Positions 26,038 through 34,598 of a stretch of DNA of 51,322 nucleotides are shown here, piece by piece (the stretch's first letter is position 1; every line of letters starts with the position of its first letter). The stretch covers positions 1 to 51,322 of the forward strand of contig CANMQP010000031.1 in NCBI GenBank assembly GCA_947500035.1, in the 5' to 3' direction. The notes under the pieces are model-generated. The model did not search any database, was not told where the DNA came from, and saw nothing but the letters and a program-made list of their open reading frames with translations. The translations under genes were made by a program, and so were the position numbers. This DNA is from an uncultured Kiloniellaceae bacterium. GTDB lineage: Bacteria > Pseudomonadota > Alphaproteobacteria > Kiloniellales > Kiloniellaceae.

Positions 26038-28914
26038 CTACTGTGCATCCCAATACTTCTTTGGAGGATTGGGTTTGAAAAATGTTCTGGGCACGCCGTT
26101 CGCGTCTCGAACACCGAAGATGTGGGTGACCGGGTCGTAGAGAAGAATATCACCGTTTTCGCGAATCTTGGCTTGAACGCCTTCGGGTGGGTTATCGAGA
26201 AACTCTTTTGCAGCCCATGCATATTCCATAGGGCTCGTTACCTCTGGAAAGTCTTTTGAATGATCACCGTAGTGGTCTTCCAAGTTTGCGAGCGCTGTCA
26301 TATCGGATTTAGCCGACCATACGTCTCCCTTGGATGACATAACTTCGAGGTTACGGTTCTGTTTCGCAGGTTTTAAATCCGCCTCTGTGATCCCCGCCGG
26401 CAGCTTGACTTCGTCATTCTCAGAGGTGTTCGCCTTAAGCAGCGCCTGGTATTCAAGAAGCTCTTCACGCTGATCAGGCGTGATACGTATCAGCGGTTCC
26501 TGTTCCTGCGCCGGAAAGCCGGGCGCCTGGTCAGTGCGCGGGCCGAGTTCGGTCTGATTGCCGCCGGTGTGACTGGGCATGAGCTCTCGCCCGGGCCCCA
26601 CTTCAGACGGCGGAAGTGGGGGCAACGGCACCGGGTCGGCAGAGGGTCCTGGTTGAATAATCGGGCGATGCTCATCAGATGGAACGACAGTCGCCTTCCC
26701 CCGCTCTCCGGAGTTTTCCGAGGTGCCCTCGGACACTCTTGCTGCAGTATCCGCCCGATAGAGCAGCTCAGCTTCACTACTTCCCTCGACCTTCAGATCC
26801 AGTCGCTTGCTCGGCAGCGTCTCGATGACGTAATTCCCGGTTTCCGGGTCCGTGAAGCTTGCTTCGAGGCTGTAGTATCTGCCGGTCGCAATGTCGTAGT
26901 ACTGGCGGATGGTGACGTCGCCGTACCTGGGGTCTTCAAACTCCAAAGTACGTGACCCGACGTGGGCGTCCTCTGCCGTGATTTTGCTGGGTATGCTCTC
27001 GCCACCGCCAATCGAGATTGACGGGCCGTTCCGGGAGGTGCCTGCGTCCTCCGGCGCCGTCGGAACACCCAACACGCCCGGCACGCCATAGCGATAGAGA
27101 TAAACCTCGATCATCCAGGCCGCGGCATCACGGGTCAGGCGTTCAAGCTCGAGACCGGCGGCGTTCGCAAGCTCATCATCCAGAGGGTTCCCGAAGGGAC
27201 CGAGATACCACTCACCAGGCCGGGAGCCTGAATTCTTCCCGCCGCCAGGAGTGCTCGGCCTGCCCCCACCGCCACGAACAGGCACGAAAAGCGGGGAGCG
27301 GTCGTTGTCGGGAAAGCTCCCCTCCGCCCTCGCTCTCATCGAGGTGAGTTTTCCGATCACCCGGCCGGCATCGCGCCGGAGTTGCCGACGGGCCTGGCGC
27401 GGCGGCAGCCCCTTGCCCAGGTCATCCAGATAGTTTTGTTCAAGCTGGTCCAGGATCTGGTTGACCCGAGGCTCGGAATGCTCACCGGTAAAGAGCGACC
27501 TCAGATCGCGTTTAAGGGCTGACAGCTCGTCGGGTTCGAGCATCTGGAGGCTGCCGTCGCGCGGCCATTCCGCCTCGGCGCGGCGCAAAGCCTCAGACGG
27601 CCCCAGGCTAAGGTCGAGCCGGCGCTTCAAGATCCCGCCACGTGCGCGTGTTTCAGGATCAAAGGCTAAAGATGCGGGGAGCGGCGCGGCGTCGCGCAAA
27701 CCGCCGTACAGGGCGGCGCCTGCGAGCCGCCGCTCGTCGTCGCCGCTGTGCAGCAGTCCAGTGGTGTCTCGTGCGAGATAGGGCGGCAGGTAGCCGGTCT
27801 TGGCCACCATCGAGACGACTTGCGCCACCACCTCCTCCGGCGCGCCCGCGCGCAGAGCCTGACTGTAGGTTTTTTCATAGAACGCGTCCGCCGCCTGCCG
27901 GTTTTGTAAGTTCTCTGGATCGAAGCCGATGCCTGTGCTGAAGGTCAGGGCCAGTTCGTCGCCGGCGACCTGTTGCGCCTGGCGCGCGATCTCCGCCCGC
28001 TCGACCTCCACACCCAGAGCCTCGGCCTGCGGAGCGCTTAACTTGCCCGCTTCTTCCGCGCGGCGAATCTCCGCCTGTCCGGCACGGCCTGCGCCGATGT
28101 CGTTGGAGAGCTGCAGCGCCGCACCGGCGCTCCGCTGCCCGAGCTCGATGGCCTCGGCGGAAGCCCCGCGCTGCTGGGCCTCCCGTGCGTCGTCCATCAG
28201 GCGGGTTCGATACTTATCCGGCAAGACCTCTTGCCAACGCCCTGTCTCCAACTCCGCAATCAAACCCGCCGGGTCGCTGGTCATTCGTGCGTCCAGCAAT
28301 TGGTTCAGGCTGTGGGTTTTCCAGGCAGCGAGAGCCTCCGGACGTACCCCGAGGCCGGCCAGCAGGCCCGCCTCGCCGCTGGTTTCGTCGCCAAAAAGTT
28401 CCAGGGACGCAGTGGCAAACTCTGTTAGGTCCTTTGCGACACGCTCTGACCACTGCTGCACCAGCGCCTGCGTGTCTTGGAGGCTTGTGCGTAGACGATG
28501 TTGCGCTTCGCGTGCCAACAGCTTTTGCCTATAGGCTTCCCGCCTTGCCTCGATGCTCTCGCTCAAGCGCCCATGCAAAGCCTGACCTTGGTAGTCTTGC
28601 AGTAGGGCATCGGCGCTGCTCTCAAAGAGCGACTCATACCGATTGATGCGGCTCTCGCTGTCCTCCTGCGGCGGCGCCTGGGCATCGCTCTCGGCGCGGC
28701 GCTTGGCAAGGTCACGATCGAAGTGCGACATCTGCTGCTCGGCCTGCCGCGTTTGCCGCTGCTCGACCACCTGGCCAAGCTCCGCCGCCCCGGCACCGAA
28801 CTCGGCGAGATGACGGCCGATCCCGGCGCCGAAATGGGCGGCCTGGGCGCGGGGCGTGCTGGAAAAGGCAGCGGGCGCAGATGTCCGCTGCGGCTGTACC
28901 GGAAACCGCGGCAT
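26038..28914 (-). CDS. Toxin 3: ejection-protein-like carrier with C-terminal RNase-like toxin domain
   Basis: A 958-aa protein. The start MPRFPVQPQRTSAPAAF is chosen because the identical start in paralogue 2 has its own ribosome site. Residues 1-520 are the shared helical carrier, resembling podovirus internal virion proteins (HFGAGIGRHLAEFGAGA, then ESIEARREAYRQKLLAREAQ). A shared beta-rich pre-toxin domain (about 650-710) and a Pro-rich linker (about 745-810) follow. The last 80 residues (DHYGDHSKDF, YDPVTHIFGV, GVPRTFFKPNPPKKYWDAQ) resemble a C-terminal domain of many Rhs/CdiA toxins thought to be BECR-type RNases; the family name is uncertain. A 92-aa gene follows after 7 bp. Confidence 0.82.
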   Translation of the reverse strand: MPRFPVQPQRTSAPAAFSSTPRAQAAHFGAGIGRHLAEFGAGAAELGQVVEQRQTRQAEQQMSHFDRDLAKRRAESDAQAPPQEDSESRINRYESLFESSADALLQDYQGQALHGRLSESIEARREAYRQKLLAREAQHRLRTSLQDTQALVQQWSERVAKDLTEFATASLELFGDETSGEAGLLAGLGVRPEALAAWKTHSLNQLLDARMTSDPAGLIAELETGRWQEVLPDKYRTRLMDDAREAQQRGASAEAIELGQRSAGAALQLSNDIGAGRAGQAEIRRAEEAGKLSAPQAEALGVEVERAEIARQAQQVAGDELALTFSTGIGFDPENLQNRQAADAFYEKTYSQALRAGAPEEVVAQVVSMVAKTGYLPPYLARDTTGLLHSGDDERRLAGAALYGGLRDAAPLPASLAFDPETRARGGILKRRLDLSLGPSEALRRAEAEWPRDGSLQMLEPDELSALKRDLRSLFTGEHSEPRVNQILDQLEQNYLDDLGKGLPPRQARRQLRRDAGRVIGKLTSMRARAEGSFPDNDRSPLFVPVRGGGGRPSTPGGGKNSGSRPGEWYLGPFGNPLDDELANAAGLELERLTRDAAAWMIEVYLYRYGVPGVLGVPTAPEDAGTSRNGPSISIGGGESIPSKITAEDAHVGSRTLEFEDPRYGDVTIRQYYDIATGRYYSLEASFTDPETGNYVIETLPSKRLDLKVEGSSEAELLYRADTAARVSEGTSENSGERGKATVVPSDEHRPIIQPGPSADPVPLPPLPPSEVGPGRELMPSHTGGNQTELGPRTDQAPGFPAQEQEPLIRITPDQREELLEYQALLKANTSENDEVKLPAGITEADLKPAKQNRNLEVMSSKGDVWSAKSDMTALANLEDHYGDHSKDFPEVTSPMEYAWAAKEFLDNPPEGVQAKIRENGDILLYDPVTHIFGVRDANGVPRTFFKPNPPKKYWDAQ

Positions 28915-28915
28915 A

Positions 28916-29026
28916 TCAGCGCCTGCCGCTTTCAATGGAACAGAGGTATTCGAGGGCAGATGCAAGGCAGCGTTTGCCGAGCACACTGCGTTCGGATAGG
29001 CCTGAGACTGCAGTTAAATGCGACAT
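28916..29026 (-). CDS. 36-aa leader ORF before toxin 3
   Basis: A 36-codon ORF (MSHLTAVSGLSERSV at its start) with GGGAGG before its ATG. Its TGA is followed after one base by the toxin ATG, so the toxin start would depend on ribosomes ending here. A homologous ORF with the same length and junction precedes toxin 1. Many of the differences between the two copies change amino acids, so the act of translation may matter more than the peptide. Paralogue 2 lacks it. Confidence 0.5.
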   Translation of the reverse strand: MSHLTAVSGLSERSVLGKRCLASALEYLCSIESGRR

Positions 29027-29071
29027 GCTCTAAGTCCTCCCGACGTTGGTAAGGGCTCAAAGCCCTGAAAC

Positions 29072-29139
29072 GAAAAACGCCACGCGGCCCGGTGGATCCG
29101 GACGGCGCGGCGCATAAAAAAAGACCTCGCGAAGAGGTC
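29072..29139 (-). terminator. Conserved double terminator upstream of toxin 3
   Basis: Read on the minus strand: GACCTCTTCGCGAGGTC plus seven T (stem 29123-29139), then a 15-bp imperfect stem (CGCCGCGCCGTCCGG with CCGGGCCGCGTGGCG) plus TTTTT. Between the last T-tract and the leader ribosome site there are about 30 bases, which include a further AGGGCT/AGCCCT hairpin (29052-29066). The same cassette precedes the other two toxin genes. Confidence 0.88.
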
Positions 29140-29188
29140 CGTCAAAAATCAGTGATCAGAACAATTACAGTAGGTCAGTATTAAAGCA

Positions 29189-29701
29189 TCACGGTTGCTC
29201 AGGTCGCGACGGTAAATCCATGTTCACAAATAGAATCTGGACAGCGCTCCATTCATCTTCCCGTAGATAGATTTTTCTGTCGTCCCGACGGTAGGCGGCG
29301 CCGGCCTTCACACTCAGTGTCGCAGGCCCCACCCATTGGACCCGCACCGGGCCACGAACGTCGCCGCCAAAAACATCCTCGAAATCCTCCGGGTCATCTG
29401 ACGAAGCCAACGCGACGCGCCACGTGCTGCGCGCCGTCGCACCACAGTCGTAGATATAGCTCTTTGCTATAAACCGCCCATCCAGCGATCTCCGGCGCTC
29501 GAATTCCTCAGCACCACAGAAGTCGAGAAATGAAAATACAGCGTAGTAGCCCAAAAAATGAACTGCTTTTCCAACTGGCCACGCCAGTAAAAGTAAGGCG
29601 ACGATAAAAAGTAACTTTTTTTTATTCACTTTAAAAATTCTAGCACCGAACAAAGTACCCGAGCTTTTGCTCGCCAACCGCTTCATTATGCAGCATCGCA
29701 C
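29189..29701 (-). CDS. Membrane-anchored candidate immunity protein for toxin 2
   Basis: A 170-aa protein with a basic N-terminus, one strong TM segment (about 30-57) and a soluble C-terminal domain. The latter has SLDGRFIAKSYIYDCGATA, which resembles DUF5412-type proteins (SPDGK...v..rDCGATT). It is the first gene after toxin 2 and has its own promoter with TTGACA and a LexA-type box in the gap. The ATG at 29701 has GAGG six bases before it; the Met five codons later is an alternative. A periplasm-facing immunity domain would fit a toxin that arrives through the envelope. Confidence 0.65.
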   Translation of the reverse strand: MRCCIMKRLASKSSGTLFGARIFKVNKKKLLFIVALLLLAWPVGKAVHFLGYYAVFSFLDFCGAEEFERRRSLDGRFIAKSYIYDCGATARSTWRVALASSDDPEDFEDVFGGDVRGPVRVQWVGPATLSVKAGAAYRRDDRKIYLREDEWSAVQILFVNMDLPSRPEQP

Positions 29702-29784
29702 ACCTCATCATTATCGACTTATCTGCCATGTTCACCACGGGCTTCTGAGGCCACATACTGTGCTCGATTGCACGCCTCCTTAAA

Positions 29785-29828
29785 GAACATAACATGAACA
29801 ATCTAAACATCTACCCGACTCCTGTCAA
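29785..29828 (-). promoter_or_regulatory. Promoter with LexA-type operator for the toxin 2 immunity gene
   Basis: On the minus strand TTGACA (29823-29828), 17-bp spacer, TAGATT (29800-29805), then directly GTTC-N7-GTTC (29785-29799). The operator abuts the -10 and would cover the start of transcription. It lies between the toxin 2 stop and the 170-aa gene. This is the clearest of the four sites. Confidence 0.8.
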
Positions 29829-29847
29829 ACGCGCGCAACCGCTTACT

Positions 29848-32367
29848 TCAAGGCCCCAACTCTATAGGCTCATGCCAGTTTTCGCGGTTTCTGTAGTAAT
29901 CCATACCTTGCTTGATCCAATACTGATCCCGTGGGTCGTCGCCGTATGGTGGATCTGCAAAGAATGGAAAATACCGAGGTGCGGGCTCACCCCATTCTGG
30001 TTTTGACGTATTCCTCCGTTTTTGTGCCCTACCAGCTTCATTCAAAAGAATGAATTCTGGTACTCCCATCGCAGCACCAACAGCCCCATAATGAAAGTTA
30101 CCAAAATTTTCGTACGCCTTGCCTAGCTGTTTGAAATCCCAGGGGCCTTTATTCTGGACTTGCTTCTCAAACCAGAATGGGTTCATACGCTGCTCTGCTA
30201 ACTTTATATTTGCTTCAATATCTGCGCCCACGGGCGCAAGCGGAGGCCATTTCTTCCCTGTTTCATGTTCACCTGTGAGTAACACACGTTGCTCACGACC
30301 TAGTCGGTAATCGAAGTACGCCCCGTCTACGTTTGTGTACCCATCACCTTTTTCATGCTTCAATTGCCTGACCGTTGTTCGCCCCCAGACGGGCCGGATA
30401 ATCTGTACGGAGCGAAAGCGGCCATCCTGCGTTTCTTCTGTGACTTTTCCGAGATAAGCTTCCAACTCTCCCAGAGATACAATCGTGTAGCCTGTCGTAG
30501 CGGCCAGCTCTGGCAATGCCTTAGCCACCTCGCGCCAAAAGTTGCTACTCAATTCAAATCCGTAACTTTCTGCACCATCACGCGCCGCAGCGTGTGATTC
30601 CTGCAATTCAATAGCGGCTGCTTGCGAAAGGGCTTGATTGAGATTTTCCACATCAGTCGCAAACAGTGGATAACCTTCGCGCGTTCCGCCACCCAAAAGC
30701 ATAGGAGGAGACGGAACGTGCTGATTTTCTTCTAAGTTCTGCGCTGGTTTGTCAGCAGCAGACAACCCCTTTTTTATCAGCTCTTCTCGTAGTCGCCCAA
30801 GCCGGAACAGTAATTTCACAGCACTTCGTCTAAACTCTGCTTGCCCATCTCGCGGTGTCAAACCTTTGCCCAAGTCGTCCAAATAATTCTGCTCGAGTTG
30901 TTCAAGGATCTGATTCATGCGGTGCTCGGAATGCTCACTGGAAAAGAGCGACCTCAGATCGCGCTTGAGGGCCGACAGCTCGTCGGGTTCGAGCATCTGG
31001 ATGCTGCCGCCACCCGGCCACTCCGCCTCAGCGCGGCGCAGAGCCTCCGAAGGCTCCAGGCCAAGGTCGAGCCAGCGCTTCAAGATCCCGCCACGTGCGC
31101 GTGTTTCAGGATCAAAGGCTAAAGATGCGGGGAGCGGCGCGGCATCGCGCAAACCGCCGTACAGGGCGGCGCCCGCAAGCCGCCGCTCGTCGTCGCTGCT
31201 GTGCAGCAGTCCAGTGGTGTCTTTCGCGAGACGCGGCGGCAGGTAGCCGGTCTTCGCCACCATCGTAACGACTTGTGCGACGACCTCTTCAGCCGCGCCC
31301 GCGCGCAGGGCCTGGCTGTAGGTCTTCTCATAAAAGGCGTCCGCCGCCCAGAGGTTCTGAGGGTTCTCGGGATCGAAGCCCAGACCGGTGCTGAAGGTCA
31401 GGGCCAATTCGTCGCCGGCGACTTGCTCTGCTTGCCTGGCGATCTCGGCGCGCTCGACCTCGGCACGCAGAGCTTCGGCCTGCGGAGCATTCAGTGTCCC
31501 CGCTTCTTCCGCGCGGCGGATGTCCGCTTGGCCGGCACGGCCTGCGCCGATGTCGTTGGAGAGCTGCAACGCCGTGCCCGCGCTCCGCTGCCCGAGCTCG
31601 ATGGCCTCGGCGGAAGCCCGACGCTGCTCGGCTTCGCGCGCGTCGTCCAGTAAGCCCTTGAGGCGCTCCTCCGACAGCTGGTCTTGCCAGTTCCCGGTCT
31701 CCAGTTCCGCAATCAAACCCGCCGGGTCGCTGCTCACCCTTGCATCCAGCAATTGGTTCAGGCTGTGGGTTTTCCAGGCAGCCAGAGCCTCCGGGCGCAA
31801 GCCGAAACCGGCCAGCAGCCCCGCTTCGCCGCTGGTTTCGTTGCCAAAGAGTTCCAGGGACGCAGTGGCAAATTCCGTCGGGTCCTGTGCGACACGCTCT
31901 GACCAATGCTGGACCAGCACCTGCGTGTCCTCAAGGCTCACGCGCAGACGATGTTGCGCTTCGCGAGCGAGCAGCTTTTGTCTGTAGGCATCCTGCCTTG
32001 CCTCGATGCTCTCGCTTAAGCGCCCATGCAGAGCCTGACCTTCATATCGCTGCAGGACCGCATCGGCGCTGCTCTCGAACAGCGACTGGTGCCGCATGAT
32101 CCGGCTCTCGCTGTCTTCCTCCGGCGGTGCTTGCGCATCGCTTTCGGCGCGGCGCTTGGCAAGGTCGCGGTCGAACTGCGACATTTGCTGCTCGGCCCGC
32201 CGCTTTTGCCGCTGTTCGACCACCTGGCCAAGCTCCGCCGCCCCGGCACCGAACTCGGCGAGATGACGGCCGATCCCGGCGCCGAAATGGGCGGCCTGAG
32301 CGCGGGGCGTATTGGAAAAGGCAGCGGGCACAGATGTCCGCTGCGGCAAAACCGGAAACCGCGGCAT
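29848..32367 (-). CDS. Toxin 2: ejection-protein-like carrier with toxin-44-type domain
   Basis: An 839-aa paralogue of toxins 1 and 3. The ATG at 32367 has GCGAGGA a few bases upstream and no leader ORF, which fixes MPRFPV as the start for the family. The carrier covers residues 1-520. The pre-toxin domain is diverged (TTVRQLKHEKGDGY near 665) and the Pro-rich linker of the other two is missing. The C-terminus (about 727-820) has FWFEKQVQNKGPWDFKQLG, YENFGNFHYGAVGAAMG and YGDDPRDQYWIKQGMDYY. This fits bacterial toxin 44 (Ntox44), a predicted nuclease-type toxin known from polymorphic toxins. The 170-aa membrane protein is the likely immunity partner. Confidence 0.87.
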   Translation of the reverse strand: MPRFPVLPQRTSVPAAFSNTPRAQAAHFGAGIGRHLAEFGAGAAELGQVVEQRQKRRAEQQMSQFDRDLAKRRAESDAQAPPEEDSESRIMRHQSLFESSADAVLQRYEGQALHGRLSESIEARQDAYRQKLLAREAQHRLRVSLEDTQVLVQHWSERVAQDPTEFATASLELFGNETSGEAGLLAGFGLRPEALAAWKTHSLNQLLDARVSSDPAGLIAELETGNWQDQLSEERLKGLLDDAREAEQRRASAEAIELGQRSAGTALQLSNDIGAGRAGQADIRRAEEAGTLNAPQAEALRAEVERAEIARQAEQVAGDELALTFSTGLGFDPENPQNLWAADAFYEKTYSQALRAGAAEEVVAQVVTMVAKTGYLPPRLAKDTTGLLHSSDDERRLAGAALYGGLRDAAPLPASLAFDPETRARGGILKRWLDLGLEPSEALRRAEAEWPGGGSIQMLEPDELSALKRDLRSLFSSEHSEHRMNQILEQLEQNYLDDLGKGLTPRDGQAEFRRSAVKLLFRLGRLREELIKKGLSAADKPAQNLEENQHVPSPPMLLGGGTREGYPLFATDVENLNQALSQAAAIELQESHAAARDGAESYGFELSSNFWREVAKALPELAATTGYTIVSLGELEAYLGKVTEETQDGRFRSVQIIRPVWGRTTVRQLKHEKGDGYTNVDGAYFDYRLGREQRVLLTGEHETGKKWPPLAPVGADIEANIKLAEQRMNPFWFEKQVQNKGPWDFKQLGKAYENFGNFHYGAVGAAMGVPEFILLNEAGRAQKRRNTSKPEWGEPAPRYFPFFADPPYGDDPRDQYWIKQGMDYYRNRENWHEPIELGP

Positions 32368-32410
32368 AAAATTCCTCGCGATGTTGGGGAAAGGCTCAAA
32401 GGCCAGATAC

Positions 32411-32478
32411 GAAAAACGCCACGCGGCCCGGCAAAACCCGCACGGCGCGGCGCATGAAAAACACCTCGCGAAGAGGTC
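32411..32478 (-). terminator. Double terminator upstream of toxin 2
   Basis: A variant of the same cassette. An ACCTCTTCGCGAGGTG-type hairpin with a short T-run is followed by the long GC-rich stem with TTTTT. Several bases differ from the other two copies, the loop is different (gttttg) and one pair is lost, so it may be a weaker terminator. Confidence 0.8.
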
Positions 32479-32765
32479 CGTTAATGTCTAGGGATCAGAA
32501 CGACACCCTGAGGTCCGAGAGATCGGAGGGTTACGGTTGTCTGGATCGTGAGGATAAGTCCATGTTCACAAACTCAATCCCCACGCTCTTCAAAGCACTC
32601 TCACGGCGCAAATTTCCGTTTTCAGGTCATCTGACTTGAAAGCATCTAGGACCTCAAAACGAGAAAACACCTGCGTCTCTTCTGAGAAGGAATGAAACAC
32701 TTGTGTTCTTGCCTGCGGTGCCAACTGACCGGGAAATACCAAAATCGGATTTAGCTCCTAATTGC

Positions 32766-33215
32766 TTATTGGATTAGGTAAAACATCTCGTCACCAAGGA
32801 GCCTCGCGACCGGACTCTGACTATCAATGAGTCGCCGCTCGACCAGGGTGAGTCTGGGGATCGAGGAGGCCAATCATCCTCCCCGAAATAGATAGCGAAA
32901 TAGGGCGGCAATTCATCTGCTGTTAAAGAAGAAACCGTAACCTCGGTCGCGCGGTCCGGCAGTTTAAAAGCCGGTTTCGTTTTCAGTGAAGTTTGCGGAC
33001 ATCGCATGCGGTAGAGGTTCTTCCATGCTCACTCACTTTTCGGCCTCAGGAACCGTGCACCGATTATACAGCCAAGTCTAACTGACGATCCTGTCGTCGT
33101 CGTTTCAATCACATAAATGAGTATAAGCGACACGGGCGTTATCATGAAATGCGACTTCGTAAACGAGATCTTCAAATGGAAAGAACCATTCGATTTCACC
33201 TTCAAAAGTCTCCAT
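32766..33215 (-). pseudogene. Degraded copy of the 154-aa immunity-type gene
   Basis: Reading from an ATG at 33215, the translation aligns along its length with the intact 154-aa protein at 35146-35610. It starts M-E-T-F-E-G-E-I-E-W-F-F-P-F-E-D-L. Three in-frame stops interrupt it (after THLCD, after RIVS and after PEAEK). The reading frame then shifts near IGLLD and again before SPVARLLGDEM. The remains end at a TAA at 32766. It is a dead duplicate from the second immunity block and shows that this block was once copied as a unit. Confidence 0.87.
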
Positions 33216-33238
33216 TGCGGCTCTGTAAAACCAAGCTT

Positions 33239-33784
33239 TTATTCAACTTGAAATGGGAGACCCGGAAACAATGGAGGCCTCAAGGCCTCTACAAAATTCT
33301 TAGTGAGCAGTTTTAGGCGAACACGGAGCATATCCGCGTGCTCTGCATCTTTCGGGACTTCGAGGTCATCCAGCTCTTCAAACGGAAGACCGGCATCAAA
33401 GCGCTTAAGCCAAGTCTGATACATCTCAATGTAAACTCGTAGCGCACCTACACCATCCCCAATTGGCACATAAAGAATGTAGAGCGGCGGCAAATCACCA
33501 ACCACAACCCAGGCCCATTCCGGAAAGCCGTCTTCATCTTCGAGCGCGACCGGGTGCTGCGTGTCAATCCTGTAAAGAAAAACCGCCACGATCGGCGGAC
33601 AATAGGCAGCAACATAGGTTTCTGTTGTCGGCGGACACCAGGGCTCGTCGGAAAGAACGGCTTTAGCCTTGGCTTCAATGTCGGCAAACCCGCTTTTTTC
33701 CTCCTCGCCCCTAAGAAACCTCTGTCGAAAATCGTCCTCCCGAAAGACCAAATCGAAGTCAATGTCGATGTCGCACGCCGTCAC
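33239..33784 (-). CDS. Immunity-type protein, paralogue of the 164-aa gene
   Basis: A 181-aa acidic protein with no signal or TM. It shares its plan with the 164-aa protein at 34599-35093: a PWC motif, a strand VAVFLYRIDTQ, then WAWVVVGDLPPLYI against VWAVIGNLPPAYI, and a helical C-terminus ending in a long Leu/Arg-rich helix. I recognise no named family. Its own promoter with a LexA-type element lies 55-100 bp upstream. Position inside the immunity block suggests an orphan immunity gene, perhaps for a toxin no longer present. Confidence 0.75.
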   Translation of the reverse strand: MTACDIDIDFDLVFREDDFRQRFLRGEEEKSGFADIEAKAKAVLSDEPWCPPTTETYVAAYCPPIVAVFLYRIDTQHPVALEDEDGFPEWAWVVVGDLPPLYILYVPIGDGVGALRVYIEMYQTWLKRFDAGLPFEELDDLEVPKDAEHADMLRVRLKLLTKNFVEALRPPLFPGLPFQVE

Positions 33785-33842
33785 GCCAACTCTCCCTACG
33801 TTCCGCGAATTGCTTCGACTGTGAACTCACAACAGTCTAAAA

Positions 33843-33886
33843 GAACATATAGGGAACATTTATGGAAACGAGAGCAGAAGAGTCAA
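33843..33886 (-). promoter_or_regulatory. Promoter with LexA-type operator upstream of the 181-aa gene
   Basis: On the minus strand TTGACT (33881-33886), 17 bp, ATAAAT (33858-33863), then GTTC-N7-GTTC (33843-33857) with no gap. The distance from -35 to operator is identical to that of the site at 29785-29828, which supports a common design. Confidence 0.75.
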
Positions 33887-33932
33887 CAGCTTTTTTCAAC
33901 ACATAGGTGTACGACCAGACCCGACGCCCCCC

Positions 33933-34406
33933 TCAGTCGTCATCTTCCGGTTCGTAGAGCATTTCGAGAAACTCCGTGAAGCTGCCCGCGATGACATAGA
34001 GATCCTTCTCCGAATGGTCCTTCCACATTGGAACCAAGTCGATAAAAACCACAGCACCATAGCGCTCCTCCGATAAATCAAAGCATATCGGATCGCCGAA
34101 GCTGTCAGTTGCAAAAGGAAATAGGTTCAGGAAGGCCGGGTCATCAAAGTGCTCCCGATGAAAGTCAAAATTGTATTGGAGCTGGGACACCTCAATCCCG
34201 TCGTCCAATCGGTAGAACACTTGAAGATCAGCCGCATCTTCACGATGGCCGACAAGTGGAAACTCGTCTGGCGAAGGCATTCCGCCGTTGTTGTTTAAAA
34301 GAAATTCAATGTAGCCCCTCGGCAAGCTAACAGCGTTTTTCTTCTCAAAAGCTCTGATCTCCGCCTCAGAAACCTGTCGTCCTGCGTTAGCGATAGTCTT
34401 CAGCAT
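33933..34406 (-). CDS. SUKH (SMI1/KNR4) immunity protein, copy B
   Basis: A 157-aa SUKH-superfamily protein: an N-terminal helix with IRAFEKKNAVSLPRGYIEFL, then NNNGGMPSP, DDPAFLNLFPFATDSFGD, ICFDLSEERYGAVVFID and an acidic C-terminus. It is a paralogue of the 156-aa copy next to toxin 1. SUKH proteins are the most common immunity proteins for WHH-type and other nuclease toxins. No toxin gene adjoins this copy, so it is probably an orphan that protects against a rival's variant or a lost toxin. The 192-bp gap upstream of it (34407-34598) shows no GAAC-N7-GAAC site. Confidence 0.9.
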   Translation of the reverse strand: MLKTIANAGRQVSEAEIRAFEKKNAVSLPRGYIEFLLNNNGGMPSPDEFPLVGHREDAADLQVFYRLDDGIEVSQLQYNFDFHREHFDDPAFLNLFPFATDSFGDPICFDLSEERYGAVVFIDLVPMWKDHSEKDLYVIAGSFTEFLEMLYEPEDDD

Positions 34407-34598
34407 GACTTAAAATCCAACACTATTTCTCCCAGGTTCCAACGATGCATTAGTTTATTGTGTCCCTAAAAATATCCAGGCATCACTAAATTTGGATAAG
34501 CGTCTTTCGGACAACTAGAGAAACACCGAGATCAGGAGAAGACACTGAAAGTAAAATCAAAAGTTCACATCCAGACTAACTTCGCAATCCGCTGACAG

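Noticed and set aside
28915-28986. Longer N-terminus for toxin 3 (in-frame start at 28986)
   Set aside because: The extension is a different frame of the leader ORF, has no ribosome site, and paralogue 2 shows that the family starts at MPRFPV. The same reasoning rejects 39397 for toxin 1.
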